Source: Chamaecyparis obtusa
Taxonomy: Eukaryota > Streptophyta > Pinopsida > Cupressales > Cupressaceae
Reading direction: 5' to 3'
Assembly (NCBI GenBank): GCA_027943335.1
Contig: BSBK01006354.1
Span: forward strand, 268,501-332,500
DNA: 64,000 bases
In this document: positions 22,601 through 35,330 of the stretch, piece after piece
Layout of the letters: each line of letters opens with the position of its first letter
How positions within the stretch are numbered: position 1 is the stretch's first letter
Notes under the pieces: generated by a model
The model's database searches: none
What the model was told of the DNA's origin: nothing
Seen by the model: the letters and a program-made list of their open reading frames with translations, nothing else
Position numbers and translations under genes: made by a program

Positions 22601-24690
22601 AAGATACTCCAAGGTTCCTTACACCTGTGGATACTAACTCAGTTATAATGATGTGATTTGCTGGTTAATCACTTCGGCGGGCTTACGCTGTTCATTCAAA
22701 GATGTTGAATTCTTACTATGATGATAATGGGGGTGATGTATACTTAAAGGATCTCTTAATTTATATCACTTCCAGCTTTGCTCTTCAAACATTATCAAAC
22801 TTCAATTTCTCAACTTCAATTACTCAACTTCAACTACTCAACTTCAACTACGGAGTTACTGATTACTTCTACCACTACTGCTGAATGGAAAGATTGGCAA
22901 ATGGACAGGGATCAAACCAAATGAAAGCTGGCCAGCGGCGCTACCTCCATCGGTGCGATGATTCTAAGGGAAACTCTTAAGATTTTCACACTAACACCTA
23001 TCTTCCAACCCAACTTGAAGTACAAGTGGAAAGATGAAATGCAAGTAGAACTTGGGAGCAATTGGACTAGATTACCACACAAGGCTTCCTAACAAGCCGC
23101 TAGGATGCTAGTGGCCTAGTATATAGATCCCTATCAAACATTTACCAATATCACCATACAACTAACCATTTACTTCTTACTCAAACAACATGAAATGAAA
23201 TCCTACTTTAATTTGAGAGATGAGAGGAACCATGCAAATACACCAAAATGATCATGTATATCCACCATGCAAGTCACAACAATGAATAGAGAACAATTTT
23301 GATTGTATTCTAGCAACAATTCTCCAACATAACTCTCTTTACAAATGAGTACAAATAGCCTTATATAGAGGCTCAAAATTACGAGTGGCCAAGATTAAGA
23401 GGCAAAATCAAGGGCCAAGATTAAACCTTACAAACCCTAATTAGGGTTACAAATTTTCAACCAATTACATGAGGGCACCAACTTTGTGGGCCAATGAGAA
23501 AATTACAATAATCTGTCAACCAATGAGAACATAGGACACTTGGCATGATTTGATTGCATGCACATGAAATTGCCACCTCATCAACCTTATCTTATAAATT
23601 TATTTAATTCTTGAGATGAGGTGAAGCCTTGGATGCTTGAGCTTGTCCTTAGAAATTTTCTCACCACCACTTGAACTTGCTTGTACTTGATGTCCTGACC
23701 TCGAAAGGGTGAGGTCTCCATGCACTTGGGGTAATCTTGCCTTGACCTTGGTGGCTTGCCTAGGTGTGAACCTTGTGCAATTTAAGAGCCTTGCCCTTAG
23801 CCACCGCCTTGAAATCAAACTTGACCTCCCTCAACCTTTCAATCACTTTCCTCCTTGCTTCAATACTTTGCCATTTTTAACCTTCCTATTTGGATTTAAT
23901 CTGCATGCATGCATCTTTGTTTCAATAACCTTGGGTTTTGGGGCACCCGCCCTCACCATATCTCCTTGATTGTTCCACAATCCGCCCATCACTGAGTTCA
24001 TCAACTGCTTTCATCAATGCTTTCCTCCTTGGTTAACCCTTGACTGCCTTCAACCGTTCGAATTGCCACAATCTTGCCCTTTTGGCATAAGTACTTGCCT
24101 CAACCATAGTGGTGCAATGGATCTCCCCAAGATTAGATTTGGTTCGACTGGCAAAGCATCACTAGTAGTCTTGCACCCGAATTGAAGAAGTAGGACCCCA
24201 TGTAGATTTGCCCCCGATTTTGTACTATTTAAGTTGCAACTCTAAATTCATGCTAGTGATCCTAATCCAATCAATTTTCCTTAACCATTTCCAATCTCTT
24301 CAATAAAATAAAACATCCAAGAATCAAACTGTGTACCTTTAGTAGAGCCTGGAATTTGACTGAGAAGCACGATGAAAGCGCTGCACTCTGATTTGCAATC
24401 TGACTTTGTGAGCCTTGATGACTTGATGTAACCAATTCTGTCGTATCATGTCTGTTGCTGGGGTAGACTGAACACTTCCTTGCACAAATCCATACTATTT
24501 GATCCTCTTTGCCACAGGTGACTGGCTGTCTCTCAACCTCTCTCTTAATTGAATCATATCAAAGGTACCAATGTTGGTGTCTCCAACGTATTTCAATTTT
24601 GAGCGGAAGTTGGAATTGGGTATCATGACTTCCTTGTCTCCTATTTCAGCATTAATTCCTTTGGGTCGCTTGCTTGCATTAACATCATTC
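22601..24690. other. No gene seen; decayed retroelement likely
   Basis: A small CAACTTCAAT/CTACTCAACTTCAA array lies at 22,800-22,855. On the minus strand CCTCTATATAAGG at 23,359-23,371 resembles a TATA box of a minus-strand LTR, but no LTR ends could be fixed. Confidence 0.35.
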
Positions 24691-24697
24691 ATCCTAA

Positions 24698-25010
24698 ACA
24701 CTTATCACTCCCCGCCTTTTCTACAATGCTGGTGAAACTACACTTATCACTCCAATCTTCGCCTAGGGGTGGAATACTACACTTATCACTCCCCGCCGAT
24801 ACCTTAAGATGGACTACACTTATCACTCCAATCTTCTTCCTACAAAAATGCAATGCAATGATGCAAACTACACTTATCACTCCCCGCCTTTGCCTTAAAA
24901 TGGACTACACTTATCACTCCAATCTTCGCCTAGGGGTGGAATACTACACTTATCACTCCCCGCCGTTACCTTAAGATGGGCTACACTTATCACTCCAAAT
25001 CTTCCTCCTA
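24698..25010. repeat. Tandem repeat of ACACTTATCACTCC, eight copies
   Basis: Eight copies of ACACTTATCACTCC occur at about 35-55 bp spacing. They alternate between two contexts: one followed by CCGCC and one followed by AATCTTC. Longer pairs (CGCCTAGGGGTGGAATACT) repeat about 170 bp apart, giving a higher-order unit. Confidence 0.9.
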
Positions 25011-25392
25011 AGATGAAATGCAATGATGAAATGCAAGCAAGAACTTGAGGGAAAAAAGCCAATCAAGACAATCGAGTAATCAACTTAATATCCAAACACC
25101 TAACTCTACTCTTGAAATTAGTTTTCAACACCTAAACTAGCACCAATGAAATGAAAGCAATTAAAGAGAGAGGAAAAGATAGGCCACTCACCCAAGGGCT
25201 AGGAATCCTTTGTCTATGCAATTAGCTGGGCTTGATCTTCAAAATCTTCTATCTCCACAAGAAAATCTCCCCTTCTCCAATTCACTCTCAAAATCTGATT
25301 GCTATGAATCTTCTATCAATAAATTCTTCTATTACAAATCTGATTTGCCTCAACTCAAGCTTCTTCTCTTCATCAAACTCTCCAATTTTCGA
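25011..25392. other. No gene seen
   Basis: AT-rich DNA between two repeat arrays. Confidence 0.4.
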
Positions 25393-25498
25393 ATTTGCTT
25401 TTCGGATCTGCTTTTTCGGACTGCTTTTTCGGACTGTTTTTTCGCTCTGCTTTTTCGGACTGCTTTTTCGGGCTGCTTTTTCGCTCTGCTTTTTCGGC
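25393..25498. repeat. Tandem repeat, unit near CTGCTTTTTCGGA
   Basis: About seven units of 13-16 bp, with a higher-order alternation between TTTTTCGGACTG and TTTTTCGCTCTG. The overlapping open frames here (25,210-25,643, both strands) are consequences of this repeat. Confidence 0.85.
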
Positions 25499-26845
25499 CA
25501 AGAGAAAAGGAGAGAAGTGAATGAGATGGTGAAATGAAGTGGGGGAGAGCTCCCCTTATATACCAAATTTTGCCTCCAAAAAAGCAAGGCCGACTTTGTA
25601 GGAGGAGGGAAAAACAAAAAATTAAAATTGCCAAATTAAACATGAATTAAATGAAATAAATTGCCCAGCCCTAGGGGATTTTATTTTAATTTAAAATTGG
25701 GTCAACCTAGTGCAAAATTATCGGTTTAAATTAGCCAAATCCGAAATTATCATAGGCCCTAAAATTGAAATTTTGAAAAAAGGTCATTTAGGCCTCCAAT
25801 ATAGCTTTAAACCCTCCCCATTGTGGACCCAATAACTTGCCTTGAATTTCACACCTCCTAGGCCTTAAAATACGTTGAATTTAACACACAAAGGGGCCCA
25901 ATTTAAATTTCTAAATTACAAACACTTAGCCCAAAAAATATGATTTTAATGCATTTAATCATGACAACCAAAATTAATTTTTTATTATTATTTTGCAACC
26001 CAAAAATCATTTTGCAATTTAATTTCCATTTGGCAATTTTATCCTTTTTTATTTTTGCAATTTATTATCTCTAATTGGCAACTTTAAATTTATTCTTTAA
26101 TTTCCATTTTTCTCCACCAAAAAAAATTTACAAGATTTTCCCAAAAATATCCAATTTCACAATTAAATTTTGAAAATCTCGAGTTCTTCAATTTCATCAA
26201 TTTTCAAAATTCATCATAGTCTGAAAATTTTGCAAATTTGCCCTGCCAGATATTTTTCTAACAATCGAAATAAAATATTCCTATTGAATTTCGTTTGGCC
26301 TAAAGACAAAATCAACTGTTTAGGAAAATCAATGTTTCACACAAGGTGAAAACAAGCTATACCCTCCCAAGCACTTCAAAAATATCCCAGGTGTAAAATT
26401 TTCATTTCAAAACCTCTGGATCGCCCAAAAATTCGCTAAGGCACCCAAACTCTTGGATCTAGAAAAAATTGTCAAGGCTTGCTCAAAAAAAATGGGGGTC
26501 CCCAAATTCTTTGGGGCGATGGTGTGAAAACCTCACAACACATTTGAAAGGCCTCCAATTGATTACCATCAAATTATTTGTCTGTAACATCAATTGTCCT
26601 TTACAAGTAACATAATAATGACATGTTAAGAGACTTACTAACACTTAGTGCCACAACTTATATTGAAGTGATTGATATTGACAGTTTGAGAAGGATTGAG
26701 GTGTGTTGATTGTTACCTGAGTAGTGAGCAGGCCTCTGGTGAAGCAGTCGTTGTGTCTTGTCACTTATGTTTGATGAGGGTCAGGTCAATGGGTGTGGCC
26801 TTGGAATACACAATCTCTGAATGCATGGGAAAATGCTATCTTTCA
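25499..26845. other. No gene seen; possible minus-strand LTR
   Basis: The minus strand has TATATAAGG at plus 25,554-25,562 and, further right, TGTTGTGAGGTTTTCACACC near 26,525-26,545, which could be an LTR start. No primer site, partner or target duplication was found. Confidence 0.3.
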
Positions 26846-27005
26846 GATTCGAGTTAGAAGGCCTCAATGGAAACTCTCTTCCTCGTTCACTTCTCAAATT
26901 CTTTCCCCTTAGCAATGTTCCAGAAAGTGGGAAATCTGTGAGGTTATATGAATGTAGATCAGCTGTCAAATTTAGAATAATTTCAATCTACAGGTTGAGG
27001 AAGTC
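26846..27005. repeat. Local duplication, copy 1
   Basis: About 160 bp containing GCAATGTTCCAGAAAGTGGG and AATGTAGATCAGCTGTCAA; repeated about 220 bp downstream. Confidence 0.8.
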
Positions 27006-27066
27006 CATTCCTGATTTATGATAAAATATTATCCCTCAAGATAGATTTAGAACCCTCAGGATAGAG

Positions 27067-27224
27067 TTAGTAGGCCTTAATGGAAATTTGGTTTGAGTGA
27101 GGAGCAAAAAGGTTCTCTTTTCCACTTTTCAAATTCCTTTCCCTTGGCAATGTTCCAGAAAGTGGGAAACCTGTGAGTTCATATGAATGTAGATCAGCTG
27201 TCAATCTACAGGTTGAGGAAGTCC
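27067..27224. repeat. Local duplication, copy 2
   Basis: Partner of 26,846-27,005, with internal indels (an inserted GGTTTGAGTGAGGAGCAAAA and a deletion before ATCTACAGGTTGAGG). Confidence 0.8.
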
Positions 27225-27998
27225 AACAATCCTACTAGACTGCACTAATCATGAAATTCGATTTCCCAGTTCTCCAAAACACCTCAGAAAAAGTGGTTGA
27301 ACTAGCACGGAAGGGATATATGGCTGCCATTTTGAGCTGATAGGAATGGTTCTTTTGGTTGATGATGTAAATGATTTAGAGAATAGTTGTCTTGAGGGTT
27401 CCTGCTGTGGAAATAATGTATTGTACTTTAAAATTAACACCAGACTCCAACTTCCTCTCCAATTAATCCATCACTTAGCATTCTGTCTGTTTGCATTTCA
27501 GTTCCATGATTTTCAGTCTGGAGAATTATTAACAAGCTTTTGATCTTAAAACTGTGCTGAAATTGACCAGAAGACTTTGCTCAGGCAATTCAAAATTGTG
27601 GCTGGTCTGTAGAAATGATTGTTTTGGGAAATGGCCCAAGAGATGTACAATGTTGGATGTATTGAGTTGAACTACCCTATGGGTATGTTCCTTTAAGATT
27701 CTTTCCGTTCCATCTTGTAGGTCAATTCATCTTTGCCCTCTGATCCAACATAAGCAACCTAGTTATTCACAAAAGGTCAAATGTTTAGCAATGAGTCATT
27801 TAAAATTCTTGGCAAGAATGAAAGAAATGAAGTAGAACTAGGAAGAGTAGGCGAAGGGGAAATGTCGAATTTGGTGATTGAAGCAATCTCAAGAGCAGTA
27901 TTTTTATGGTGATATGAACAGGAGGGCACACCCAGCTCCCTGTGGACATATTTTAACATATTTGGACAAAATAAGATTCAGCTCTGTGACATACATAA
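27225..27998. other. No gene seen
   Basis: No element boundary or domain recognised. Confidence 0.4.
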
Positions 27999-28006
27999 CA
28001 TGGTAG

Positions 28007-28449
28007 CTAAGCTATTGGAGACATGCGTATTCACTGGCGCACCCACATCAGGTTTGCCTGGTTACGGATTAGCTTGGGAGTACCGTGCACCCTGGGTACA
28101 CGTCTGCATACCCATATAGCACCCGGGACAAACCCACAGGCAAAAACACTCAGATCACTTTAGAAGTGACAAAAATATTAGAAATAAATAAATTATATAT
28201 ATATTTTTTTTGGTAAAACCCTAATTTGACCTTGAAAGCATCATTTTGCCCTAGACAAATTTCATTTTGTCTATACAATGATGTATCATGCTATCAAACG
28301 TATTTAGTTTTACAATTTTCTATATTTTTTGTAAATATACACACATGTACAGATGTACCCAAACCCATGTACCACAGGGCAAAATAAATAAATCTGTACC
28401 CACGTACTGGGTTCTTGTACCCATACCTGTGCCTTTACCAGTAACCTAG
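28007..28449. mobile_element. Nonautonomous hAT-like MITE (element C)
   Basis: Near-perfect 8-bp duplication: CATGGTAG at 27,999-28,006 and TATGGTAG at 28,450-28,457. Inverted ends CTAAGCTATTGG and CTAGGTTACTGG (read inward) differ by transitions only. Subterminal arrays of GTAC/GTACCC are present on both sides. Size and repeat type match element E (406 bp), so the two probably belong to one family. Confidence 0.7.
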
Positions 28450-28457
28450 TATGGTAG

Positions 28458-29323
28458 GTAAGGCAATTAGTCTGTGGCTCCAATATAGGGAACGAGAATC
28501 ACAATCATGTGAATTTGGTGCAAGGGAAATTTAACAGGTTTAAAGGGGAACAATTCAGGAGGTTATCAGACAGTATTTATTGCTACAAAAGTATTAGAAA
28601 ATATTTCTTATGGGAAAAACAGTCAGATATGGGAGTTATGGTTGACACATCTCTGGGTGTGTAGCTAAGGAGGGTGCTATATCTGCAGATGCAAAATCCG
28701 TTCGCATGTCTTATTCCCACCGGGGTGAGGAACTGAGTTATCATAGACTTAGTCGAGGCAAGGGAGATGGGGTATTATTTCCCATTCCATTGCTGTATGC
28801 TGTCTCAACTATTGTTCCTCGAGGAAAGGCCCCTAGGATTGTCACCGGTGTTTCTATAATGGGGAACCTGAGAATGGTGGGATGGGGATTAAATGTTCCC
28901 CTGCAATCCCAATTGATGCCATCTGCAGGGGTTGGCATTCTCAGGATAGCCTCCTCTGTAGAGGGACCCCATGCTATTTAGTTAAAAAAACTCTTTTTTA
29001 AAAAACACAGCCAAGATCTGTAAATATTCTTTTCATGGATGTTTGCAAGCTTCTAAATTCTCATTACTATTTTTAGGAAGCAGGCAAAACAAAAACAAAG
29101 AAGAAAAAAATATAATAAATAAAAATAATGATGATATGCTACTTCAACTGCACAGCCCTTGCCTTTAGTCCCATTCTGTTTATTACACAACCACTCGTTT
29201 GTAACCTTTATGCTAACCTCTTAATTCAGTCCAACTTTAGGAAAACATGCCTTTTATCTTAATATCAGTTGATTTAAATTTCATCTTTTGAATATAAGTC
29301 ACTTCAATTAGTTATGTTGATTT
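28458..29323. other. No gene seen
   Basis: A 91-codon open frame at 28,706-28,981 (plus) lies in GC-richer DNA but has no recognisable domain or splice context. Confidence 0.4.
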
Positions 29324-29331
29324 ATGACAAT

Positions 29332-30217
29332 CTATGTTACCCCGAGTTTCTGGGACGGGGACGGGGACGGGGACGGGGAAACGAGTTTCCTGGACGTTTT
29401 TTTTGTCAGAGCAGGGTACGGCTACTATATATATATATATATATATGGAAATCTGAAATTTCAAATATATTCATGATTTTCAGAATTACATATCATTGTA
29501 ACATTCATCATAGCAACATACTAACATTTATAATTATTAATCTAAAGACTAAAATCACTGAATCAATGATCAATGTCATTCATCGAATGAATCAAATTGT
29601 ATTATCATAGAATAGAAACATAGGATGGCATCAAATAAATCTAATGAGAGTTCAAATTTCAATTTCATACATTCATAGATATAATTCATTGAAACAATGA
29701 AAAGTATCAAAGTTCAAATGCCTCTCCTCTCTGCAAACGCTTCTGCAGACTCACCAAAGCAAAGTCTTTGGAGAAACTAAGCAAAGAGTTAAATGCAGAC
29801 CTCTCCTTTCAAACACAGACCTCTCACAATGCACAGCTGTGTCCTCTCACAGTGCACAGCCGCGTCAAAAGAAAATGGAAAAATAAAATCAAAACATTAT
29901 AAAATAATGTTCAGCGCTGATCTTGCAACATATTTTATTATTTTGGTAATGTTCAGGGCTGACATGAGGCATGGGGCCCAGAGAAGGGTAAAAAAAATTG
30001 CAATTATTTATAAAAAATTGTTTTGAATGCATTTTGCTGTCGGAAATGGCAATCTGTCCCCAGGACGATCAATGCAAATAGGAATCTTGGTTCACCGGTT
30101 TCTGATATTTTTAGCCGATGAGGGATGGCTTGGAAATGTTTCTGGCCATCCCCTGTCCTGGAAACCGTTTCCAAAATGTGGGCCTGAGGGGTGGAAACGT
30201 GTTTCTGAGTAACACTG
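29332..30217. mobile_element. Probable nonautonomous hAT-like element (element B)
   Basis: Left end CTATGTTACCCC and right end (read inward) CAGTGTTACTCAG form an imperfect inverted repeat. Both subterminal regions share a GAAACNNGTTTCC motif (left near 29,378, right near 30,194). The left region also has four GGGACG units in a row. CAGTG fits the hAT end consensus YARNG. No 8-bp duplication could be matched, so the ends are less certain than for A, C, D and E. A TA microsatellite lies near 29,425. Confidence 0.5.
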
Positions 30218-31462
30218 ACCGGTGTTCCAGAGAGTTTTGGCACAAGGGGACACAGGGATGGTAACTCTTTTTTCCAGAATTTGAGATGGAAAGGAGGGAA
30301 GCCAAAATATTATATAATTATAGTTGTAATTTAGTATATAAATAAATAATCAACAATTAATACATGTAAATATAGTTTATATCTATATATATATATATTT
30401 TGAAAATTCTCAAGACTCTCAACGTATTTTGAGGGTTCAAGATATTAATATGGAATGCTAGACGATTGTAAAGATGGCAAGTAGCATAAGTTTTGTAGAT
30501 TTCATTGAAGCATCCACAATTTGTAGTTATAACCGACTGCTACACGTTCTTTCAATTACCAACATTATTTAATTGTCTTAGGTTGACTGAGTATGATTCT
30601 GTACCCCGGGAATGTCGTATGTGTTGAACAAGGCAGATGGAATAGTGTGCACTAAATTTCTTATAGATGATAATGGGATTTGGTTTGCAGGATAGAGCAT
30701 AATTCAAGGTTTAGTGTTTGCACTGCCATTATCCATGATTCTGATACTCACAGCGATAGAAATTCTTCATACAAATTGACTTCAAAATTCAAATACATTA
30801 GAAGTGGCAGAATTTCATAATCAAATATTGACAGAATTTTTCCTTCTTTAGATTGGTGGATTTATTCAGAATTTCAGATCATACGCTTCTCCCTCTGTAT
30901 TCTCGCTGGAGACGCTTCAAATTATATTTCTATTGAGGATATTGAACAAACTAATTGATGAGCCAGAATCTAATGTTTACATCTAATTTCAAGCCGTGTA
31001 ATACCGAGCAATAATTGACTAATCTGTGGCAATGATATGATAAAGCAACAAGTAAAATTTGCAATTTGAACATACGTCTAGCTAAATTATATCTTGTACT
31101 CCAGGCGCTGCAATTAGACAAGTTTAACATGACAAGATATGAGAATAACAAGGTGGACAAAAAACAAACTTTTCTAAATGCTCATTTTGACAATTTGTAA
31201 ATAGACGAGCTTAATATGACAAAAGATGTGAAGAAGGCGGTAGATAAAAATTTAATTCTTCTAAAAGCTTGTTTAATGTTTGTTTCTAAATATTTTGCAC
31301 TAGAAAGAGAGACGGTGGAAATTTGTAGGAGCGAATTGCTGTAATATATGAATTTTTTTTGTACAGTGAAAAGGATGCTCAAATGGGAATGAGCTGCTTA
31401 TATTGATATGAACGATACTTTTTGGGATGAATTCATGCACCAGTTGAAATGATATTTGGAGA
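30218..31462. other. No gene seen
   Basis: AT-rich DNA up to the chromovirus insertion site. No domain or repeat structure recognised. Confidence 0.4.
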
Positions 31463-31467
31463 CCAAT

Positions 31468-32918
31468 TGTAATGTCCCCTTCGGAGGAGTAGTTGCAGGT
31501 AACTATTTTGCTTATTTTATTTCGGTAGGCTAATGTTGGACTGTAAAGGAGTAATTCAAATTAATTATTTAAAATTGTCCAATAAAGTAACATTTTAAGG
31601 ATTACTTTATTTTTATTAATTTAGCAAATTGTCTAAAGTAAAAAACAAATAAATATCAAAAGGTCACTTTATATCATTGAACTTCAATGAAATATTTTAA
31701 GGGGAAATTTGAAAAAGCTTTTGGCAAAGTTCGAAGGAGAAATATAGAAGTAGAATTAGAAGCTCATTTGCTCGTGTTTGGTTTATTTTGTCTCTTTGGA
31801 TTTCTGAGAGCTGCTTGTGGAGCAAAAAGCCCTCGAAATTCTTAAGGGAAATCAGTTTCGGTAGTGGAAGATCTATTCTAGTTGGTTGTTGGTGGAGCCA
31901 CTCAAGTTTCACGCTTGGATACAATGATTGAAGATTCAAAAATTTGTGAAGTCTTGTTCCAAGGCAAATTTTTGAGCTTTGAGGCTTGGGGTTATCTAGG
32001 AGAGTTTAAACGCCATGATAGAATGAAAGACAGAGGGTGCGATTTGTTCATTTGTGTTGAGCATTGGAATTTGTGCCAACTTGGGCAATTGGTTTAACAT
32101 TCTTCTGGCCGTTTTCCATTGTTTGTTGGTGTGAGCACTAAGAAGTGGGCGTTGGACATCAAGAGCAGGTCAAAGGGCGCATTCGTTCATTTTTGGAGGC
32201 ATTTTATCTACTTTGCTGGCCATTCTTCAAATTAAAGGGTCGATTCAGCTGCTGCCTCTGTGTGACGTTTGGAAGAAGGCTATAGGCTAAAGGTTCAGCT
32301 TACACACGAGGCGTGGATTTTAACTTAAAATGAAGGCACGAAGTTAAGGCTGCAGGTGTTTAGGGTGTGTGATTAGAGAGGATTGTAGCCTCTTTGCTAG
32401 TCGTGAGAGGCTTGGAAGGGTGCGTGAGGGAAGAATGACCAGTGTGCTGGCCATAGAAAACAAGACGGTGCGTGGGGTTTAATTTCAGTCATGTTTCGCC
32501 GTGGAAGGGTTGTGGGTGATTTTCTATAAGTTCTTATGCATATTTCGGCCTCCTTATTGTAACCTGTTGGCAGTATTCTGTTGGGGATTATCCAAAGCAA
32601 TTATAAGGTCAAAAATCTATTTTAACTATCTGTGTAAATCTGTAGTAGAATAATATTCAAATAGCGTTGTAACCTGAAATGTAACAGCATGCCTTAATTG
32701 CAAGTATAATAGCTATCAGTTAGTTAACTCTTTGCAATTTATTTTGTATGTGAATGCCATGCTTTATGATTGCTGTATGAAACCATTGCAAACTTGAAAG
32801 TTGAAATACATAAATCCGCAAACAAAAATCTTTATTTCCAGAAGCATGCAATCTGTTTGACCGAATGTTTATTGGGAGGAGTGCAAAATTTTTGTGAAAA
32901 TTAGTCGGGGATTTTTCA
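31468..32918 (+). repeat. 5' LTR of the chromovirus
   Basis: 1,451 bp, starting TGTAATGTCCCCTTC and ending GGATTTTTCA. Confidence 0.9.
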
Positions 32919-32919
32919 G

Positions 32920-32932
32920 TGGTATCAGAGCC
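32920..32932 (+). other. Primer-binding site, initiator-Met tRNA
   Basis: TGGTATCAGAGCC, one base after the LTR; an exact match to the usual Met-tRNA primer site. Confidence 0.95.
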
Positions 32933-33059
32933 ATGACTCTCCCAGCCTGGAGTGTTTGGTTGATGATTGAAAATAATTTTTGAATCCTGAGGATAGACCA
33001 TATATCACTTACAAGAGAAGAGGAGGTATACTTAGTTCTGATATAAAAGATGAATTATG

Positions 33060-33650
33060 GGGGATAGACATGAACAATAGGATCGTAGTATCATGACAAC
33101 ATTAAGTGATCTAGCTAGAAGACAGCAGCAGTTGGCTCAATCAATAAATAGCTTGGATGATGGAAACCATGGACACAAACAACAGGAATCAAGGTGGTCA
33201 TGAGAACAATGGCAACAATGGCAACCATGGAGAAGGAAGTAATACCAATCTTCTGGTAACAACTGCGGGGCAGCCAGTAGAACCACTTCTAGGCTTCTAA
33301 TGTCTGAATACTTGGGGGCACCACCAAGGAGACCAGCAGGAGAGGGGGAAGGTGGTGAGGGTTTCAAAGATGATTTGAGAGACTATATTTAATTAGGTGA
33401 AGATTTTCATGCAACCATGTCCTTGGCAGATTTTTGCCAAATATGTTTGGGAAAAAGGAAGGTTAATTACATTGAGGTGGTTTGAAATGGTGAGGAGGAA
33501 GGGAAGGTAGGAGTTGCTATTTGTGTGTAGGATGAGTCAGATGGGGAATCAAAAAATTTGGAGCATATATCAGAGAAATAGAAGGGGGAATCGTTGCTGC
33601 CCTTTCTGGTATCCCTAGATATAATTAATTCAGGGTAAGAGGAGTTTTAT
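33060..33650 (+). pseudogene. Chromovirus gag remnant
   Basis: Reads in pieces: LARRQQQLAQSINSL, an Asn/His/Gly-rich stretch, then EYLGAPPRRPAG. The segment is much shorter than a normal Gag and has several stops, so part has been deleted. Confidence 0.55.
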
Positions 33651-33654
33651 AGAG

Positions 33655-33960
33655 GCAACAAGTTACAGTTCTGATTGACAGTAGGGCAACTAACGATTTT
33701 ATTGATTCAGCCTTGGTGGCTGAGAGGGGTATATAGTAAGAGGATTTTGAGGGCTTCAATTGAGTCGTAGGTGATGGCTTCAACATGTCTTGTATCAAAT
33801 GGGTCTCACAGTTGAATATTGCTCTAGGAAATTACACTGTCACAAATGATTTCTACATAGTTAATTTGGGGGATGCTAATGCTTTTTTGAGTATCGAGTG
33901 GTGGCTCTCTTTAGAGAAGCACTCTCAAAATTTCTAGACTACGGACTTTGAAGTTTAGAG
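33655..33960 (+). pseudogene. Chromovirus aspartic protease remnant
   Basis: VTVLIDSRATNDFIDSALV at about 33,663-33,719 corresponds to the DSGATHNFI active-site region; the glycine is replaced by arginine, which would impair catalysis. Confidence 0.75.
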
Positions 33961-34159
33961 TGGATGGTAAGCAGATAGTCTTAAGGGATATATCCAGTGG
34001 TGCCCCTAGTATCGTGACAACGAAGATAATGGATAGTATATTTGGAAATGATGATTTTGTGTGGGCAGCCCAATGTTTAATTTCTTTCAAAACTTCAATT
34101 GATAGTGGTGGGTAGTATCATGTGGATATTCAATTTGCGTTGTATAAGCACAATGTGGT

Positions 34160-34960
34160 TTTTAGTGAAATTTCTCATGGGAGACCATCCGAGAGGGGTT
34201 TTGAGCATTTGATTGAGCTAGAGGTTGGCTCTAAGCCAGCCCCGTCATTACACTCCTTATCAACACCTAAAGAGATTCAAAGAGGAAAGAGATAAAACAG
34301 TTAAGGAGTTGCTAGACATGGGACATATTAGACCTAACTCTAGTCCTTTTGTTTCTTTAGTCCTTCTAGTGAAGGAGGACGGGACTATACAGATGCTTAT
34401 TGAATTCCATGCACTTAATAAGAAAACTATAAAAAATAGTTATCCTACCTTAGGATTGATGAACTTTTGGATGGGTTGTACAATTTAGTGTATTTTTTGA
34501 AGATTGATCTTTGTTCAGGATACCATTAGATAAGAATTAATAAATAGGATATACACAAGACAACATTCAAGTGCCATTATGGGCACTATGAGGTTCTAGT
34601 CACTCTATTTATTTTGACCAATGCTCCCACCACCTTCCAATCTTGCATGAACCACATTTTCAATAAACAATTTTGAAAATTTCTTTTGGTGTTCTTTGAT
34701 GATATTCCTATATACAATAGGCTTTGGGAGGATTGGCTTAGACATCTTGATGAGGTGTTAGGCATCATGGAGGCACAATCCCTATTTGACAAGGATTATA
34801 AGTGCAAGTTTGGGATGACAAAGATACTGTACTTGGGGCATGCGATCAATGCTAATGGTGTCAAGGTCCATCAAGAGAAGATATAAGCAATTTTGGATTG
34901 GCCACCATCAAAGACATTGGTAGAGTTCAGGGGACTCTTTAGCTTATGCAACTATTACAT
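34160..34960 (+). pseudogene. Chromovirus reverse transcriptase remnant
   Basis: Recognisable blocks: the start (ERGFEHLIELEVGSKP), ELLDMGHIRPNSSPF, ALNKKTIKNSYP, the active-site region as VFFDDIPIYNR (usual YIDDIL changed to FFDDIP), and LYLGHAINANGVKVHQEK. Frameshifts near 34,480 and 34,680 and a stop at about 34,884 break it. Confidence 0.85.
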
Positions 34961-35029
34961 GAGGTTTGTTGAAGGGTTTCTTTAGCTTGGTCCACCCCTT
35001 ACAAATCTCAATAAGAAGGAAGCTTTCAA

Positions 35030-35330
35030 GTGGATAGGGGAGGCTCAATGCACATTTGACAAACTCAAGGAGGTAATGAGTACTTGTCTTGTCTTGACTT
35101 TACTTGATCTCTCTCGACCTTTTGTTTTGGAGTGTGATGTCTTAGGTGAGGGGATTGGAAAAATATTGATGCAGAATAATCATCCCATTTCACATGGGAG
35201 TTAAAAGCTCCAAATGTAGAGAGATTATATTCCATATGCAATAAGGAGATGCTTGCCATCATGCATGCATTGTCAAAGTTTAGACAATACTTGGTAGAAA
35301 ATTTGTTTTCAAAATAAACCATAACAATCT
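35030..35330 (+). pseudogene. Chromovirus RNase H remnant
   Basis: FVLECDVLGEGIGKILMQ matches the start of Ty3-type RNase H. Frames shift soon after. A KSKHMILTEYV-like piece follows, so only the N-terminal half is readable. Confidence 0.65.

Noticed and set aside
23709..24185. Two adjacent plus-strand frames of 71-86 codons
   Set aside because: Composition is that of random Leu/Phe-rich translation of AT-rich DNA; no domain, and no codon-use signal.
25210..25643. Overlapping frames of about 100 codons on both strands
   Set aside because: They arise from the short tandem repeat at 25,393-25,498 and have no recognisable domain.
28706..28981. 91-codon plus-strand frame in GC-richer DNA
   Set aside because: An almost full-length frame also exists on the opposite strand, and no domain or splice signals support either.
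29332..30217. Firm hAT call with target duplication for element B
   Set aside because: Several alternative ends were tried, and none gave matching 8-bp flanks; kept as probable only.
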